DNA from: Litorivita pollutaquae
GTDB taxonomy: Bacteria > Pseudomonadota > Alphaproteobacteria > Rhodobacterales > Rhodobacteraceae
DNA: 64,000 nt
Reading direction: 5' to 3'
Assembly: GCF_003205515.1 (NCBI RefSeq)
Contig: NZ_KZ826486.1
Coordinates: 124,001 to 188,000, forward strand
Shown: positions 23,885 through 32,961 of the stretch, one piece after another
How the letters are laid out: each line of letters opens with the position of its first letter
Numbering within the stretch: position 1 is the first letter of the stretch
The notes under the pieces: model-generated
What the model was told of the DNA's origin: nothing
Seen by the model: only the letters and a program-made list of their open reading frames with translations
The model's database searches: none
Translations under genes and position numbers: made by a program

Positions 23885-24751
23885 ATGACCCAACCCACCG
23901 GCCCTCAATCCCCTGACGATAATTCCGCACAGGGCAGCTATCACTATGAGGTGATGCGCCGCGCCATTGCGGCGATTGACGCTGCCGATGGCCCGTTGGC
24001 GCTTGAAACGCTGGCCGGCGAGATCGGCCTCAGCCCTGCGCATTTTCAACGGCTGTTTTCGGCTTGGGTCGGGGTATCGCCCAAACGCTACCAACAATAC
24101 CTGCAGCTCGACCAAGCCAAACGCATGCTCTGCGAAAACATGACCACATTGAGCACCAGCCACGCCATTGGCCTATCGGGCAGCAGCCGGTTGCACGATC
24201 TTTTCATCCGTTGGGAGGCCATGAGCCCCGGTGAATTTGCCCGTAAAGGCGCAGGGCTCAAAATCAACTGGGGATGGTTCGACAGCCCCTTTGGCCCCGC
24301 GCTTGTCATGGGCACAGGCCGGGGGATTTGCGGGCTGGCTTTTGCCGCCGAAACCGGCCGCGACGCCGCGATGAACGACCTGCGCGCCCGTTGGCCAAAA
24401 GCCCGATTCACCGAAAACCCCGACGCCCTTGCCCCCATGGCCAACGCGGCCCTCGCACAGCAAGGGGAAACCCGCCTGCACCTGATTGGCGCGCCTTTTC
24501 AGATCAAGGTCTGGGAGGCTTTGCTGCGCATCCCCTCGGGCCATGTCACCACCTATAGCGAGATCGCCGGTGCGATCGGCAACCCCCGCGCCGTGCGCGC
24601 CGTGGGTACCGCCGTAGGGCGCAATCCGGTCAGCTGGCTCATCCCCTGCCATCGCGCCTTACGCAAATCCGGCGCATTGGGCGGCTATCATTGGGGTTTG
24701 CCCGTCAAACGGGCGCTCTTGGCCTTTGAAGGCGCCCGCGCGGACGGGTGA
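23885..24751 (+). CDS. AraC-type HTH / methylated-DNA-cysteine methyltransferase fusion (Ada-like)
   Basis: 288 residues. An AraC-family helix-turn-helix half (about 20-122, with ETLAGEIGLSPAHFQRLFSAWVG) is joined to an O6-alkylguanine-DNA alkyltransferase domain (about 128-285) with acceptor Cys255 in PCHR and the GNPRAVRAVGTAVGRNP loop. Repairs O6-methylguanine by suicidal alkyl transfer. Unlike E. coli Ada it has no N-terminal zinc domain with the phosphotriester-sensing cysteines, so methylation-triggered activation as in Ada is not expected. Start at ATG 23885; an in-frame TTG 12 bases upstream is less likely. Confidence 0.92.
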   Translation: MTQPTGPQSPDDNSAQGSYHYEVMRRAIAAIDAADGPLALETLAGEIGLSPAHFQRLFSAWVGVSPKRYQQYLQLDQAKRMLCENMTTLSTSHAIGLSGSSRLHDLFIRWEAMSPGEFARKGAGLKINWGWFDSPFGPALVMGTGRGICGLAFAAETGRDAAMNDLRARWPKARFTENPDALAPMANAALAQQGETRLHLIGAPFQIKVWEALLRIPSGHVTTYSEIAGAIGNPRAVRAVGTAVGRNPVSWLIPCHRALRKSGALGGYHWGLPVKRALLAFEGARADG

Positions 24752-24896
24752 GACGGCCAGACCTACGCGCCTCCATGCGCTGTTTTCCGCCTATTTCGCC
24801 GGCAATACCGCGCCACCCCTGTTGGGCGGGCCAAAAACTCGGCCTATATACAACGAAACCCTGCCCGAAGCGGGCCAAATTGACCGAGGCACATAT

Positions 24897-25589
24897 ATGA
24901 CCCAGACCCCATCGATCACGCCGCGCGCGCGCAGCTTTTCCAAAACCACATTGACCCTTGGCGTGGCGTCGCTGATTGCTCTGTCGGCCTGCACCGACCC
25001 GGCGATGATGGATCCTGATGATTCACGCCGCAACACCAAACAAGGCACATTGATCGGCAGCCTCGTCGGCGCCGCGACCGGTGCTCTGGTTTCGGACGAC
25101 AAAGGCAAAGGCGCCGTAATTGGCGGCCTTGTGGGCGCCGGCGCCGGCGCTGCAATTGGTAACAACCTCGACAAACAAGAAGCCGCGTTGCGCAATGATC
25201 TGGGCAATGACAATGTCACCATCCGCAACACCGGTGACCGGTTGATCGTCACCCTGCCGCAAGACATCTTGTTCGCCACCGACAGCGCATCCCTGCGCCC
25301 CGACCTGCAAGGCGATTTGCGCGTTGTTGCTGCGAATCTGAATGATTACCCGAACACCACTGTGCAAGTGTTGGGCCATACCGACAACACCGGCGGCGCG
25401 TCCTATAACCTTGACCTGTCTGCCCGCCGCGCGAGCACCGTGGCCAATGTGTTGATCTCCGCAGGCGTCGCCCCCTCGCGCATCGTCACAACCGGTCGCG
25501 GCGAGGATCAACCGGTCGCCTCGAACCTCACCGCAGAAGGCCGCGCGCAAAACCGCCGCGTCGAGATTGTGATTCTACCCAACGCCTAA
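24897..25589 (+). CDS. OmpA-family lipoprotein with glycine-zipper segment
   Basis: 230-residue envelope protein. Lipoprotein signal with lipobox LSAC (Cys32), then a glycine-zipper hydrophobic stretch (about 50-90, GTLIGSLVGAATGALV and GLVGAGAGAAIG), and an OmpA C-terminal peptidoglycan-binding domain (about 105-230) with GHTDNTG and the SARRASTVANVL helix. Expected in the outer membrane, holding it to the cell wall. GAGG is 7 bases before the ATG. Followed by a strong terminator, so probably monocistronic. Confidence 0.92.
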   Translation: MTQTPSITPRARSFSKTTLTLGVASLIALSACTDPAMMDPDDSRRNTKQGTLIGSLVGAATGALVSDDKGKGAVIGGLVGAGAGAAIGNNLDKQEAALRNDLGNDNVTIRNTGDRLIVTLPQDILFATDSASLRPDLQGDLRVVAANLNDYPNTTVQVLGHTDNTGGASYNLDLSARRASTVANVLISAGVAPSRIVTTGRGEDQPVASNLTAEGRAQNRRVEIVILPNA

Positions 25590-25615
25590 AACACGAGGCC
25601 CACCCACGAAACACC

Positions 25616-25645
25616 CGCCCCGACCCAACACAGGTCGGGGCGTTT
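25616..25645 (+). terminator. intrinsic terminator after OmpA lipoprotein gene
   Basis: Perfect 10-base stem CGCCCCGACC / GGTCGGGGCG around a 7-base loop, followed by TTT, 26 bases after the lipoprotein stop. Confidence 0.85.
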
Positions 25646-25715
25646 GCATTTGCGCGTTTCGGACCGCAGCACGGCAATAAATACCCCCACCGATATCCGC
25701 TCCAGGTTCAGCACC

Positions 25716-26285
25716 ATGTCCCAAACACCTCACTCCGACAGCATCGCCGCCCCTGCCACGGGCCCGCTCCTCGGTCTGTCGGGATCGCTGCGCGCCGGAT
25801 CTTCAAACAGCTTGCTTCTGGCCGAAGCCGCACGGCTATATGGCGGGGCTTACCGCGCCGGCAATCTCGATCTGCCACTTTACCGCGCCGAAATCGAACA
25901 GGCCGCCATGCCCGACGCCGTTCTGCATCTGGCGCAATCCATCGCAGATGCCCCGGCCGTGATTATCGCCACACCGGAATACAACAGCGGCCTTTCCGGC
26001 GTGTTGAAAAATGCGCTCGATTGGGTCAGCCGCACCAAACTGCGCCCCTTTGCCGGTAAACCCGTTGCCGTGATGTCAGCAGCCGCAGGCATCACCGGCG
26101 GCGCGCGGGCGCAGGTGATGCTGCGCGCTTGTCTGACCCCATTTCGGGCGCGGATCGTGGCGGGGCCGGATGTCATGTTGGGCGATTGCCGCACAGCCTT
26201 CGATGCCGATGGGCGGTTGATCCGCGAGGGCACCGAAGCCTTGCTCGCGGATCTGATGGCCGCGCTGCACCGGGAAGCGGATTAA
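25716..26285 (+). CDS. NADPH-dependent FMN reductase family protein
   Basis: 189-residue flavodoxin-like protein. The FMN phosphate loop GSLRAGSSNSLLL lies near residue 23, TPEYNSGLSGVLKNALDWVSR near 88 binds the isoalloxazine, and a GITGGARAQ segment follows: the NADPH_FMN_red family (YieF/ChrR/AzoR-like quinone or chromate reductases). Substrate not deducible. ATG 25716 is the family-like start; the longer frame runs through the terminator of the preceding gene. Its stop overlaps the convergent VOC gene stop within TTAA. Confidence 0.88.
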   Translation: MSQTPHSDSIAAPATGPLLGLSGSLRAGSSNSLLLAEAARLYGGAYRAGNLDLPLYRAEIEQAAMPDAVLHLAQSIADAPAVIIATPEYNSGLSGVLKNALDWVSRTKLRPFAGKPVAVMSAAAGITGGARAQVMLRACLTPFRARIVAGPDVMLGDCRTAFDADGRLIREGTEALLADLMAALHREAD

Positions 26286-26689
26286 ACCCGGTTCGACACC
26301 TCAAGCAGATTGCCGTCGGGATCACGCAGATAAATTGACATGATCGGGCCCTGTGCGCCCGTGCGCGACACCGGCCCTTGCTCTATGGTGATGCCCGCCG
26401 TCGCCAGATGCGCAATCCATGTCTCTAGCGGCGTTTGCGACAAAAAGCACAGATCCGCCGATCCCGCCGCCACATGACGGGCTTTGGGTTCAAACTCCGC
26501 GCCAAGAATATGCAGGTTGATTTTCTGCGCCCCGAACCTCAAGGCGTGGCGGGGTTGCCCGCCTTGAGGGGAAAAACACTCTGCTCTCATTCCCAGCGCA
26601 GCATAAAATTCAACGGTTTCCTCTAAATCGCGCACGGTCAAAACCAGATGATCCAGCGCATCGATCTGTGGCGCATTGCCCTGTTGCAT
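26282..26689 (-). CDS. VOC family (glyoxalase/dioxygenase superfamily) protein
   Basis: 135 residues with one vicinal oxygen chelate domain: LDHLVLTVRDLEETVEFY at the start (metal-ligand His), INLHILG in the middle, and SIYLRDPDGNLLEVSN at the end with the second-site Glu. Typical virulence-protein/VOC ring-cleavage fold; substrate unknown. Two ATGs lie 6 bases apart; I chose 26689 because AAGG is 7 bases upstream of it. Convergent with the FMN reductase gene. Confidence 0.85.
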   Translation of the reverse strand: MQQGNAPQIDALDHLVLTVRDLEETVEFYAALGMRAECFSPQGGQPRHALRFGAQKINLHILGAEFEPKARHVAAGSADLCFLSQTPLETWIAHLATAGITIEQGPVSRTGAQGPIMSIYLRDPDGNLLEVSNRV

Positions 26690-26903
26690 ATACATCCCTT
26701 CCTGCGCCGCATAGGCGCCAGCTTCAGCGCGAATTGATGTCAAACCCGCATTAGGTCAAACCCCTTCGATCGCCCACCCGCCGCGCATTTCGCATCCCAT
26801 CACCGCGCCTTTGAATGAGGCCAAAGCGCCACGCCCGATACGAGTGAGAAGGCGCTAGAACCGGCACGGCACAGGCACCGAGGCGCGACAGACCGCGCAA
26901 GCG

Positions 26904-27950
26904 CTAAAAACTTGCTTCCGGCTCGAACCCGTCGGGGATCTGCGCGGCACCGTCGAGCACCAGATCGGCCATGACCTCGCCCACTTTCGGTGCCATGCCA
27001 AAGCCGATCTTAAACCCGCCGTTGGCGATATACGCGCCCCTGTGCACCGGATGCGCGCCCAGCATCGGCGCCCGCGACCGTGATCGGGGGCGCACCCCGG
27101 CCCAACGTTCCATCACCGGCGCATCGGCCAATACCGGCACCGCCGCACGCGCCGCCGCAAGCACCGCATCCAACTGCGCATCCGTGCTGCGCGGATCATC
27201 ATAGTCGCGCTCCGAAGTGGATCCGATCGCCACCGTGCCGTCCGCATGGGGCACCACATGCACGCCCTGTGCAAAGAGCTGTGGCAGGCCGCCAGCCTCA
27301 TACCGCAGCAACGCCCCCTGCCCCTTGACGCCGGCGCCCATGACCCGTGGACGAGAGGCCGACATCGCCATCAAATCCGCTACGCCCGTGCAATAAATCA
27401 CATGCCCTTCCGCATCCCCCGTAGCAGAGATCTCTCCGCCCTTGGCTCGTAGGGCTTCGGCCAAAGACTGCACCGCCAGACGCGGGTGCATCCGCGCCGA
27501 CAGCGTATCAAAGATGTAGTATCCGGTCGGGCTTTCGGGTCGCCATACGCCCCATTCGGACGCCTCTTGCGCGTCCACCACCCGCCATTGCGCACGGCCC
27601 TGCCATAACGCAGCTGCGCCCGAAACACGAGCCCGGGCCAAATCCAACCCGCGCGCATCCAAGATCGGTTGAACCCGCCCTAAACGGCCATAACCCGTGG
27701 GCAATCCGGACGCGGATTCGACATCGGCCCAATACGCTTCGGCCATCAGCAAGCTATCCAGTTGAAAGGCCTTTTTCGGATTCCAGTTTTCCGGCACATG
27801 CGGCGCCAAGGCGCCAACCACGCCGCCGCTGGCCCCTGAGCCAACGCCATAAGGATCAATCACCCGCACCCGCGCCCCGCGCCGCGCCATCGACCACGCC
27901 ACCGACAGGCCAAAAATCCCCGCGCCATATATCGTAGCCTCAACAGCCAT
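26904..27950 (-). CDS. mnmC: FAD-dependent oxidoreductase, MnmC C-terminal (oxidase)-like
   Basis: 348 residues, DAO-family flavoprotein: dinucleotide-binding GAGIFGLSVAWSMARRG near residue 9 and the C-terminal GGFKIGFGMAPKVGE segment. It is divergent from, and about 100 bases away from, an MnmD methyltransferase gene, so it is most likely the separate oxidase half of MnmC. That enzyme converts cmnm5s2U34 to nm5s2U34 in tRNA before MnmD methylates it. Generic glycine/D-amino acid oxidase activity is the alternative; the symbol rests on context. Confidence 0.75.
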   Translation of the reverse strand: MAVEATIYGAGIFGLSVAWSMARRGARVRVIDPYGVGSGASGGVVGALAPHVPENWNPKKAFQLDSLLMAEAYWADVESASGLPTGYGRLGRVQPILDARGLDLARARVSGAAALWQGRAQWRVVDAQEASEWGVWRPESPTGYYIFDTLSARMHPRLAVQSLAEALRAKGGEISATGDAEGHVIYCTGVADLMAMSASRPRVMGAGVKGQGALLRYEAGGLPQLFAQGVHVVPHADGTVAIGSTSERDYDDPRSTDAQLDAVLAAARAAVPVLADAPVMERWAGVRPRSRSRAPMLGAHPVHRGAYIANGGFKIGFGMAPKVGEVMADLVLDGAAQIPDGFEPEASF

Positions 27951-28049
27951 AGCCGCTCCCCATTGCCATTTGCCCGCAGCCTGCGCATCTTGGGCGGGCG
28001 CGGCCCGCTACGACCCGCGCGTTTTCAATCACTTTTAGGGGACCACGCA

Positions 28050-28754
28050 ATGCAAAGCCAGCATGCAGAACTCGAATGGCGCGACAGCGGCGTGCCGGTT
28101 TCGACGCATTTCGATGATCCGTATTTCAGCCTCGACAATGGACTGGCAGAAACCGCCTATGTGTTTTTGCAAGGCAATGATTTGCCGCAGCGATTTACCG
28201 ATGGCTTCCATATTGCCGAATTGGGATTTGGCACCGGGCTGAACCTCTTGGCGGCTCTGCGGCTCTGGCGACAAACCGGCCAAAGCGGCGCGCTTCACTT
28301 TACATCGTTCGAAGCCTTTCCCATGCGCGCAGACGAGATGCGCCGCGCCCATGAAGCGTTCCCCGAGATTGCCGCAATCAGCGCCGAAATCATGCCGCTA
28401 CTGGAGGCCACGCCGCGACGTCTCAGCCTGCCGGATCTGGAATTCACCCTCATCATCGGAGACGCGCGCACGACGGTCGCCGGATGGGACCGCCGTGCCG
28501 ATGCATGGTTCCTTGACGGGTTTTCTCCCGCCAAAAATCCCGAATTATGGGATGCGGATTTGATGAAGGATGTCGCCCGCCACACCGCCCCGGATGGCAC
28601 CGCCGCGACCTATACCGCCGCCGGATTTGTCCGCCGCAATCTGGCGGAGGCGGGATTTGACGTGCGCCGCATCAGCGGATTCGGCCGCAAACGCCACATG
28701 ACCGTGGCCCGGTTACCCGCCAGTCCCTGCGGCCCACACGACCCGACCGGATGA
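28050..28754 (+). CDS. mnmD: tRNA (5-methylaminomethyl-2-thiouridine)(34)-methyltransferase MnmD
   Basis: 234-residue SAM-dependent methyltransferase equivalent to the N-terminal half of MnmC. The SAM motif ELGFGTGLNLL lies at 57-67, followed by the family-specific DAWFLDGFSPAKNPELW and a C-terminal GFGRKRHM. It methylates nm5s2U34 of tRNA to mnm5s2U. ATG 28050 has AGGGG 8 bases upstream; the longer frame begins with TTG and is not conserved. The stop overlaps the EamA gene start (ATGA). Confidence 0.92.
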   Translation: MQSQHAELEWRDSGVPVSTHFDDPYFSLDNGLAETAYVFLQGNDLPQRFTDGFHIAELGFGTGLNLLAALRLWRQTGQSGALHFTSFEAFPMRADEMRRAHEAFPEIAAISAEIMPLLEATPRRLSLPDLEFTLIIGDARTTVAGWDRRADAWFLDGFSPAKNPELWDADLMKDVARHTAPDGTAATYTAAGFVRRNLAEAGFDVRRISGFGRKRHMTVARLPASPCGPHDPTG

Positions 28755-29617
28755 GCACCGGCCAAAACACCCGCCTTGGCATCATGTTGATGATCGCCAC
28801 AACCTTTGTCTTTGCGGTTCAGGACGGCGTTTCGCAATATCTCGTGCGTGAATATAATGTGCGCATGGTGGTGATGATCCGCTACTGGTTTTTCGCGCTC
28901 TTCGTCATCACCGTGGCCACGGCCCAAGCCGGCGGTTTGCGCGCTGCCGCGCTCACGCCGCAACCGTTGGTCCAAATCCTGCGCGGGACGCTTCTGGCGG
29001 CGGAAATTTGCGTCATGGTCTTCAGCTTCAAACTGCTCGGCCTTGTGGAAAGCCATGCGGTGTTCACCTGCTATCCGCTGCTTGTTGCCGCTTTGTCGGG
29101 GCGCATTTTGGGCGAACAGGTCGGATGGCGCAGATGGGCGGCTATTGGCATCGGATTCACCGGCGTCATCATCGTCTTACAACCCGGGGTCGAGGTCTTT
29201 CGCCCCGCAGCGATCATCCCGCTGATCGCCGCGCTGATGTTTGCGATTTATGGATTGCTGACCCGCTATGCGGCCCGCCGCGACAGTTCCGCCACCAGCT
29301 TCTTCTGGACCGGCGTCACCGGCGCCGTGGTTCTGAGCATCGCAGGTATCGGCAGTTGGGAGCCGATGAGTGGTCCCGATTGGCGATGGATGGGGATGCT
29401 ATGTCTCACCGGCGCGCTCGGGCATTATCTGTTGATCCGCTGCTATGAAGTGGCCGAAGCCAGCGCTGTTCAACCCTTTGCCTATCTACAATTGGTCTTT
29501 GCCTCGGGCATCGGCGTGATGTTCTTTGCCGAGGTGGTGCCCCATCATGTTGCCATCGGCGCGGGGATCATTGTGTGTGCCGGACTTTTCACCCTCTGGC
29601 GGGAACGGCGCAATTGA
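28751..29617 (+). CDS. EamA/DMT family transporter
   Basis: 288-residue inner-membrane protein with ten predicted helices in two EamA repeats (about 8-140 and 150-285). The first repeat has the QDGVSQYLVREYN region and a GRILGEQVGWRRW loop typical of drug/metabolite transporters of the RhaT/YdcZ type. Substrate unknown. It overlaps mnmD by the ATGA of its start, hence translationally coupled to a tRNA methyltransferase with no obvious functional link. Confidence 0.88.
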   Translation: MSTGQNTRLGIMLMIATTFVFAVQDGVSQYLVREYNVRMVVMIRYWFFALFVITVATAQAGGLRAAALTPQPLVQILRGTLLAAEICVMVFSFKLLGLVESHAVFTCYPLLVAALSGRILGEQVGWRRWAAIGIGFTGVIIVLQPGVEVFRPAAIIPLIAALMFAIYGLLTRYAARRDSSATSFFWTGVTGAVVLSIAGIGSWEPMSGPDWRWMGMLCLTGALGHYLLIRCYEVAEASAVQPFAYLQLVFASGIGVMFFAEVVPHHVAIGAGIIVCAGLFTLWRERRN

Positions 29618-29707
29618 CAGCCTGTGCAATCATGAGCGCCGCGCCGCTGCAAAGTGGCCTTCTCGCCACAACCGCCGCATCGGCCCCGGTCAACCGACCA
29701 TTTGGCG

Positions 29708-31849
29708 CTAACGAACCGGCACCTGCAACGTATGGCCCGACAATTCGGCGCTGAACGGGATGGGCAAGGGATCACCGCCCAAACGCGCCCGATAAACCGG
29801 CAAGCTTTCGGCCACCCGCATCACATAATTGCGGGTCTCGCGGAACGGGATATGTTCGATCCAATCCACCATATCGACCTCCCCCGCCAATGGATTTCCA
29901 AATTCCTCCATCCACCGCAAAGGCCGCGACGGACCAGCATTATAGGCCGCCGCGACCATAATCACATTGCCCTCGAACTGTTCGGCCACATGGGCCAGAT
30001 AGGCGCTGCCCAAGGTGGCATTATACCGCCAATCCTCACCCAAACGCCGCGCGTCATATGGCAAACCCAAACCGGCGGCGACCTCTTTGGCGGTGGCTGG
30101 CATCAATTGCATAAGCCCCTGCGCGCCCACGCCGCTGCGCACGCGCGGGTCAAATTCGCTCTCGCGGCGCGCAATCGCCAAGGCCATCTCTCTGGCAATC
30201 GGCAGATCCATAAAGCGCATCTCATGCAACGCATAATACGGCCCCGGCAAGGTATGCCCCGCCCGCGCCGACCGCTTGCCGACCATAACCTGCAAATGCG
30301 GACGATTCATCGCCTCCAGCATCGCGCCCATTTGCCCAATCTCGGTGCGCTCCAGACTTTCCGCCAGATGGGTATAAAACCGCTCGGCCAAGCCGACCTC
30401 CCCCGCCTGCAAAAGCGCACGCGCCACCCGTGCTACCGGACGTTGCAAAAACGCCGCCGTGCGCCAATCATCAAACACCTCATCCCCGGCAAGATCATCA
30501 TCCACCGGCAAGCCCGCCCGTTCGGCGGCCAAAAGCCCATAAAAGCTGGTTTGATACTGCGCGCCCAAAACATATCCCCGCGCCGCAGCATCCGCGTCGC
30601 CAATCGCCTCGGCAGCACGTCCAATCCAATAGCCCGCACGCCCAATCGAAATTGGCGTTTCCACCGCGTCTCGAAACCGCTCGAAATGCTGCAATGCCAA
30701 CATCGGGTCATCCAGATAGCGCAGCGCCAGATACCCCGACAGCCATTCCAGATCGGCAAAATTCGACCCCGATTCCAATTGATGCAGCGACGCCAGTTGA
30801 TAGGCCAATTGCGCCTCGCCCGCCCGCATCAACTGCCGCGCCAACGCGCGCCGCTCGCTGGCCCAGCGCTCGGGCATACCAAGGCCCCCGACGATTTCGG
30901 AGCGCGCCAACATTAACGCCGCAGCCTCCTCGGCGGTGCCGCTTTTCATGATCCGTCGGAACCGGTCGTAGGCAAGCCCCGCATCGTCGCGTTGTGCGGT
31001 GGGCAGGGATGCAATCATCGACGCCGCGCCGCGATGCCCGTTTTGCACCGCTTGGCGCGCCTGTGCCAAAGCCCAATCCTGTTCACCAACCAAAGGCTGC
31101 ATCAGCGCCACATCTGCATCGCGCCCACGCCAAAGCGCCATATCAAGCCGCGCCCGGTGATGCGCCTTCAGCAACTTTGCGTAGCGGTCGAGAAACGCCT
31201 CGGACAGCTCTGTGCCCAGCTCGAAGTTGCGCCATGCCTGCACCACCAAAGCCTCGGCCAAGGATGGTTTTCCCGCCGCCTCCAATGCGGCGGCATAGCG
31301 CAACACACCGCCACCGGTTTGCGGCGCGTGCCCGTCATAAAATGCCAGAACCTGTGCATCTGTGGCGGTGTCGAAACCTGCTTCGGATTGCCTACGCAGA
31401 TATTCGAGCCCCGGCCAATCCCCATGCGTGGCCAAGAAGTTCTGCACCTGCTCCGGCGTGCCCTGTCCCGCCCGCAATCGCACCCATTCGATCAGATCCG
31501 CCCCAAGAGGATCGACCCGCACCGCCAGTTCCATCGCCTCATTCCAACGCCCCGCCTCGGCCAACCGCAGCGCGCTCGCCAAAGGACGCGGCGCAAGGCG
31601 CGAAGGCGGCAAGGGCGTGACTTCGGACGCCGCAGTGGCCCCTGTATTCGGCAATACGGCCCCCTGCGGCGGCGCTTCGGCGGCCGCAACGGGGGTCTCT
31701 GCTTCTGCAGGCGCGGGCACCGCAGCCCCCTGTAAACCCGCCTGCACCATCGGACGCACCATCGGGCGCAGAGATGACGACACGGCTTGCGCCGCCACCC
31801 CATCGGGCAGACACAGGCCAAGCGCTATGATCCATAGGTTACGCAACAT
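29708..31849 (-). CDS. slt: soluble lytic murein transglycosylase
   Basis: 713-residue periplasmic enzyme that cleaves the MurNAc-GlcNAc bond in peptidoglycan with formation of 1,6-anhydro ends. A signal peptide ends near VAAQA (residue 22). A Pro/Ala-rich stretch to about 75 is followed by a long alpha-helical superhelix region and the SLT domain (about 545-680) with catalytic Glu563 in RRESEFD, then GLMQLMPATA and AAYNAGPSR. ATG 31849 places the signal peptide at the N-terminus. Divergent from dapA. Confidence 0.92.
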   Translation of the reverse strand: MLRNLWIIALGLCLPDGVAAQAVSSSLRPMVRPMVQAGLQGAAVPAPAEAETPVAAAEAPPQGAVLPNTGATAASEVTPLPPSRLAPRPLASALRLAEAGRWNEAMELAVRVDPLGADLIEWVRLRAGQGTPEQVQNFLATHGDWPGLEYLRRQSEAGFDTATDAQVLAFYDGHAPQTGGGVLRYAAALEAAGKPSLAEALVVQAWRNFELGTELSEAFLDRYAKLLKAHHRARLDMALWRGRDADVALMQPLVGEQDWALAQARQAVQNGHRGAASMIASLPTAQRDDAGLAYDRFRRIMKSGTAEEAAALMLARSEIVGGLGMPERWASERRALARQLMRAGEAQLAYQLASLHQLESGSNFADLEWLSGYLALRYLDDPMLALQHFERFRDAVETPISIGRAGYWIGRAAEAIGDADAAARGYVLGAQYQTSFYGLLAAERAGLPVDDDLAGDEVFDDWRTAAFLQRPVARVARALLQAGEVGLAERFYTHLAESLERTEIGQMGAMLEAMNRPHLQVMVGKRSARAGHTLPGPYYALHEMRFMDLPIAREMALAIARRESEFDPRVRSGVGAQGLMQLMPATAKEVAAGLGLPYDARRLGEDWRYNATLGSAYLAHVAEQFEGNVIMVAAAYNAGPSRPLRWMEEFGNPLAGEVDMVDWIEHIPFRETRNYVMRVAESLPVYRARLGGDPLPIPFSAELSGHTLQVPVR

Positions 31850-32012
31850 CTCTTGCAATTCCTGCCAAGGCAAAGGATAGACAGCGTCAATCTAAAGGTG
31901 CGCCCCGCATCCGTCCATTCACAAACTTGGCAGTGCGCCATGGGACGGCTAAAGTCCGCGCCACATCACCCCTGCGGGCCCATCGCCCGTCATTTTGGAA
32001 AAGGAGCGTCAC

Positions 32013-32885
32013 ATGTTGAAAGGGTCAATGCCCGCACTGGTCACGCCGTTCAAAAACGGCGAGCTGGATCTGGAGACGCTTAAAAAGCTGGTCGAATGGC
32101 ACATCGGCGAAGGCACACATGGCCTTGTCCCCGTCGGCACAACCGGCGAAAGCCCGACGCTCACCCACCGCGAACATGAAACCGTGGTCGAGGAAGTCGT
32201 GCGCGCCGCCGCAGGCCGCGTGCCCGTGATCGCAGGTGCCGGCAGCAACAATACGCTCGAATCGATCCGCTTGATCCAACATGCGGAAAAGGTCGGCGCG
32301 GATGCGGCTTTGGTCGTCACGCCCTATTACAACAAACCGACGCAACGCGGGTTGATCGCGCATTTCACGGCGGTGCACGACTGCTGCACCCTGCCAATCG
32401 TGATTTACAACATTCCCGGCCGCTCGGTGGTCGACATGATGCCGGACACCATGGGCGAATTGGCCAAACTGCCGCGCATCATCGGCGTCAAGGACGCCAC
32501 CGGCGATCTGGCGCGTGTCTGCATGCAGCGCATAACCTGCGGCACGGATTTCATCCAACTGTCAGGTGAAGACCCCACCGCCCACGGGTTCAACGCCCAA
32601 GGCGGCACCGGATGCATTTCGGTGACGGCCAATGTCGCACCGCGCCTGAGCGCCGATCTACAAAATGCCTGCCTTGCGGGAGATTACGCAAAGGCCTTGG
32701 AAATCCAGGACAAATTGATGCCGCTGCACAAAGCGATCTTTACCGAGCCGGGCGTCGTCGGGGTAAAATACGCAATGTCCCTGATGGGTCTGTGCGGAGA
32801 CGAAGTGCGCCTGCCGCTAACCGGCCTTTTGGACAGCACCAAAGCGATGATCAAAGACGCATTGCAACACGCCGGCCTGCTCTAA
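32013..32885 (+). CDS. dapA: 4-hydroxy-tetrahydrodipicolinate synthase
   Basis: 290-residue class I aldolase of lysine/diaminopimelate synthesis, condensing pyruvate with aspartate semialdehyde. Schiff-base Lys160 in GVKDATGD, Tyr of YNIPGRS, and GTTGESPTL near 44 all present. AAGGAG lies 6 bases before ATG 32013; an upstream in-frame start adds 6 residues and is less likely. A strong terminator follows. Divergent from the slt gene. Confidence 0.97.
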   Translation: MLKGSMPALVTPFKNGELDLETLKKLVEWHIGEGTHGLVPVGTTGESPTLTHREHETVVEEVVRAAAGRVPVIAGAGSNNTLESIRLIQHAEKVGADAALVVTPYYNKPTQRGLIAHFTAVHDCCTLPIVIYNIPGRSVVDMMPDTMGELAKLPRIIGVKDATGDLARVCMQRITCGTDFIQLSGEDPTAHGFNAQGGTGCISVTANVAPRLSADLQNACLAGDYAKALEIQDKLMPLHKAIFTEPGVVGVKYAMSLMGLCGDEVRLPLTGLLDSTKAMIKDALQHAGLL

Positions 32886-32906
32886 GCGCCAGCCCCCCAG
32901 ACATAG

Positions 32907-32943
32907 AAAAGCCCCGCCAGAGTGATCCAGCGGGGCTTTTTCT
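32907..32943. terminator. bidirectional terminator between dapA and aminotransferase gene
   Basis: GCCCCGC (32911-32917) pairs with GCGGGGC (32930-32936). AAAA precedes and TTTTTT follows, so it can end dapA on the plus strand and the convergent aminotransferase on the minus strand. Confidence 0.85.
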
Positions 32944-32961
32944 TTGTCTGTCACGATCGGC

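Noticed and set aside
29654-30916. Long plus-strand open frame (420 codons) opposite the lytic transglycosylase gene
   Set aside because: Arg/Pro/His-rich composition typical of the antisense of a GC-rich gene; the minus strand carries a complete SLT enzyme with catalytic motifs.
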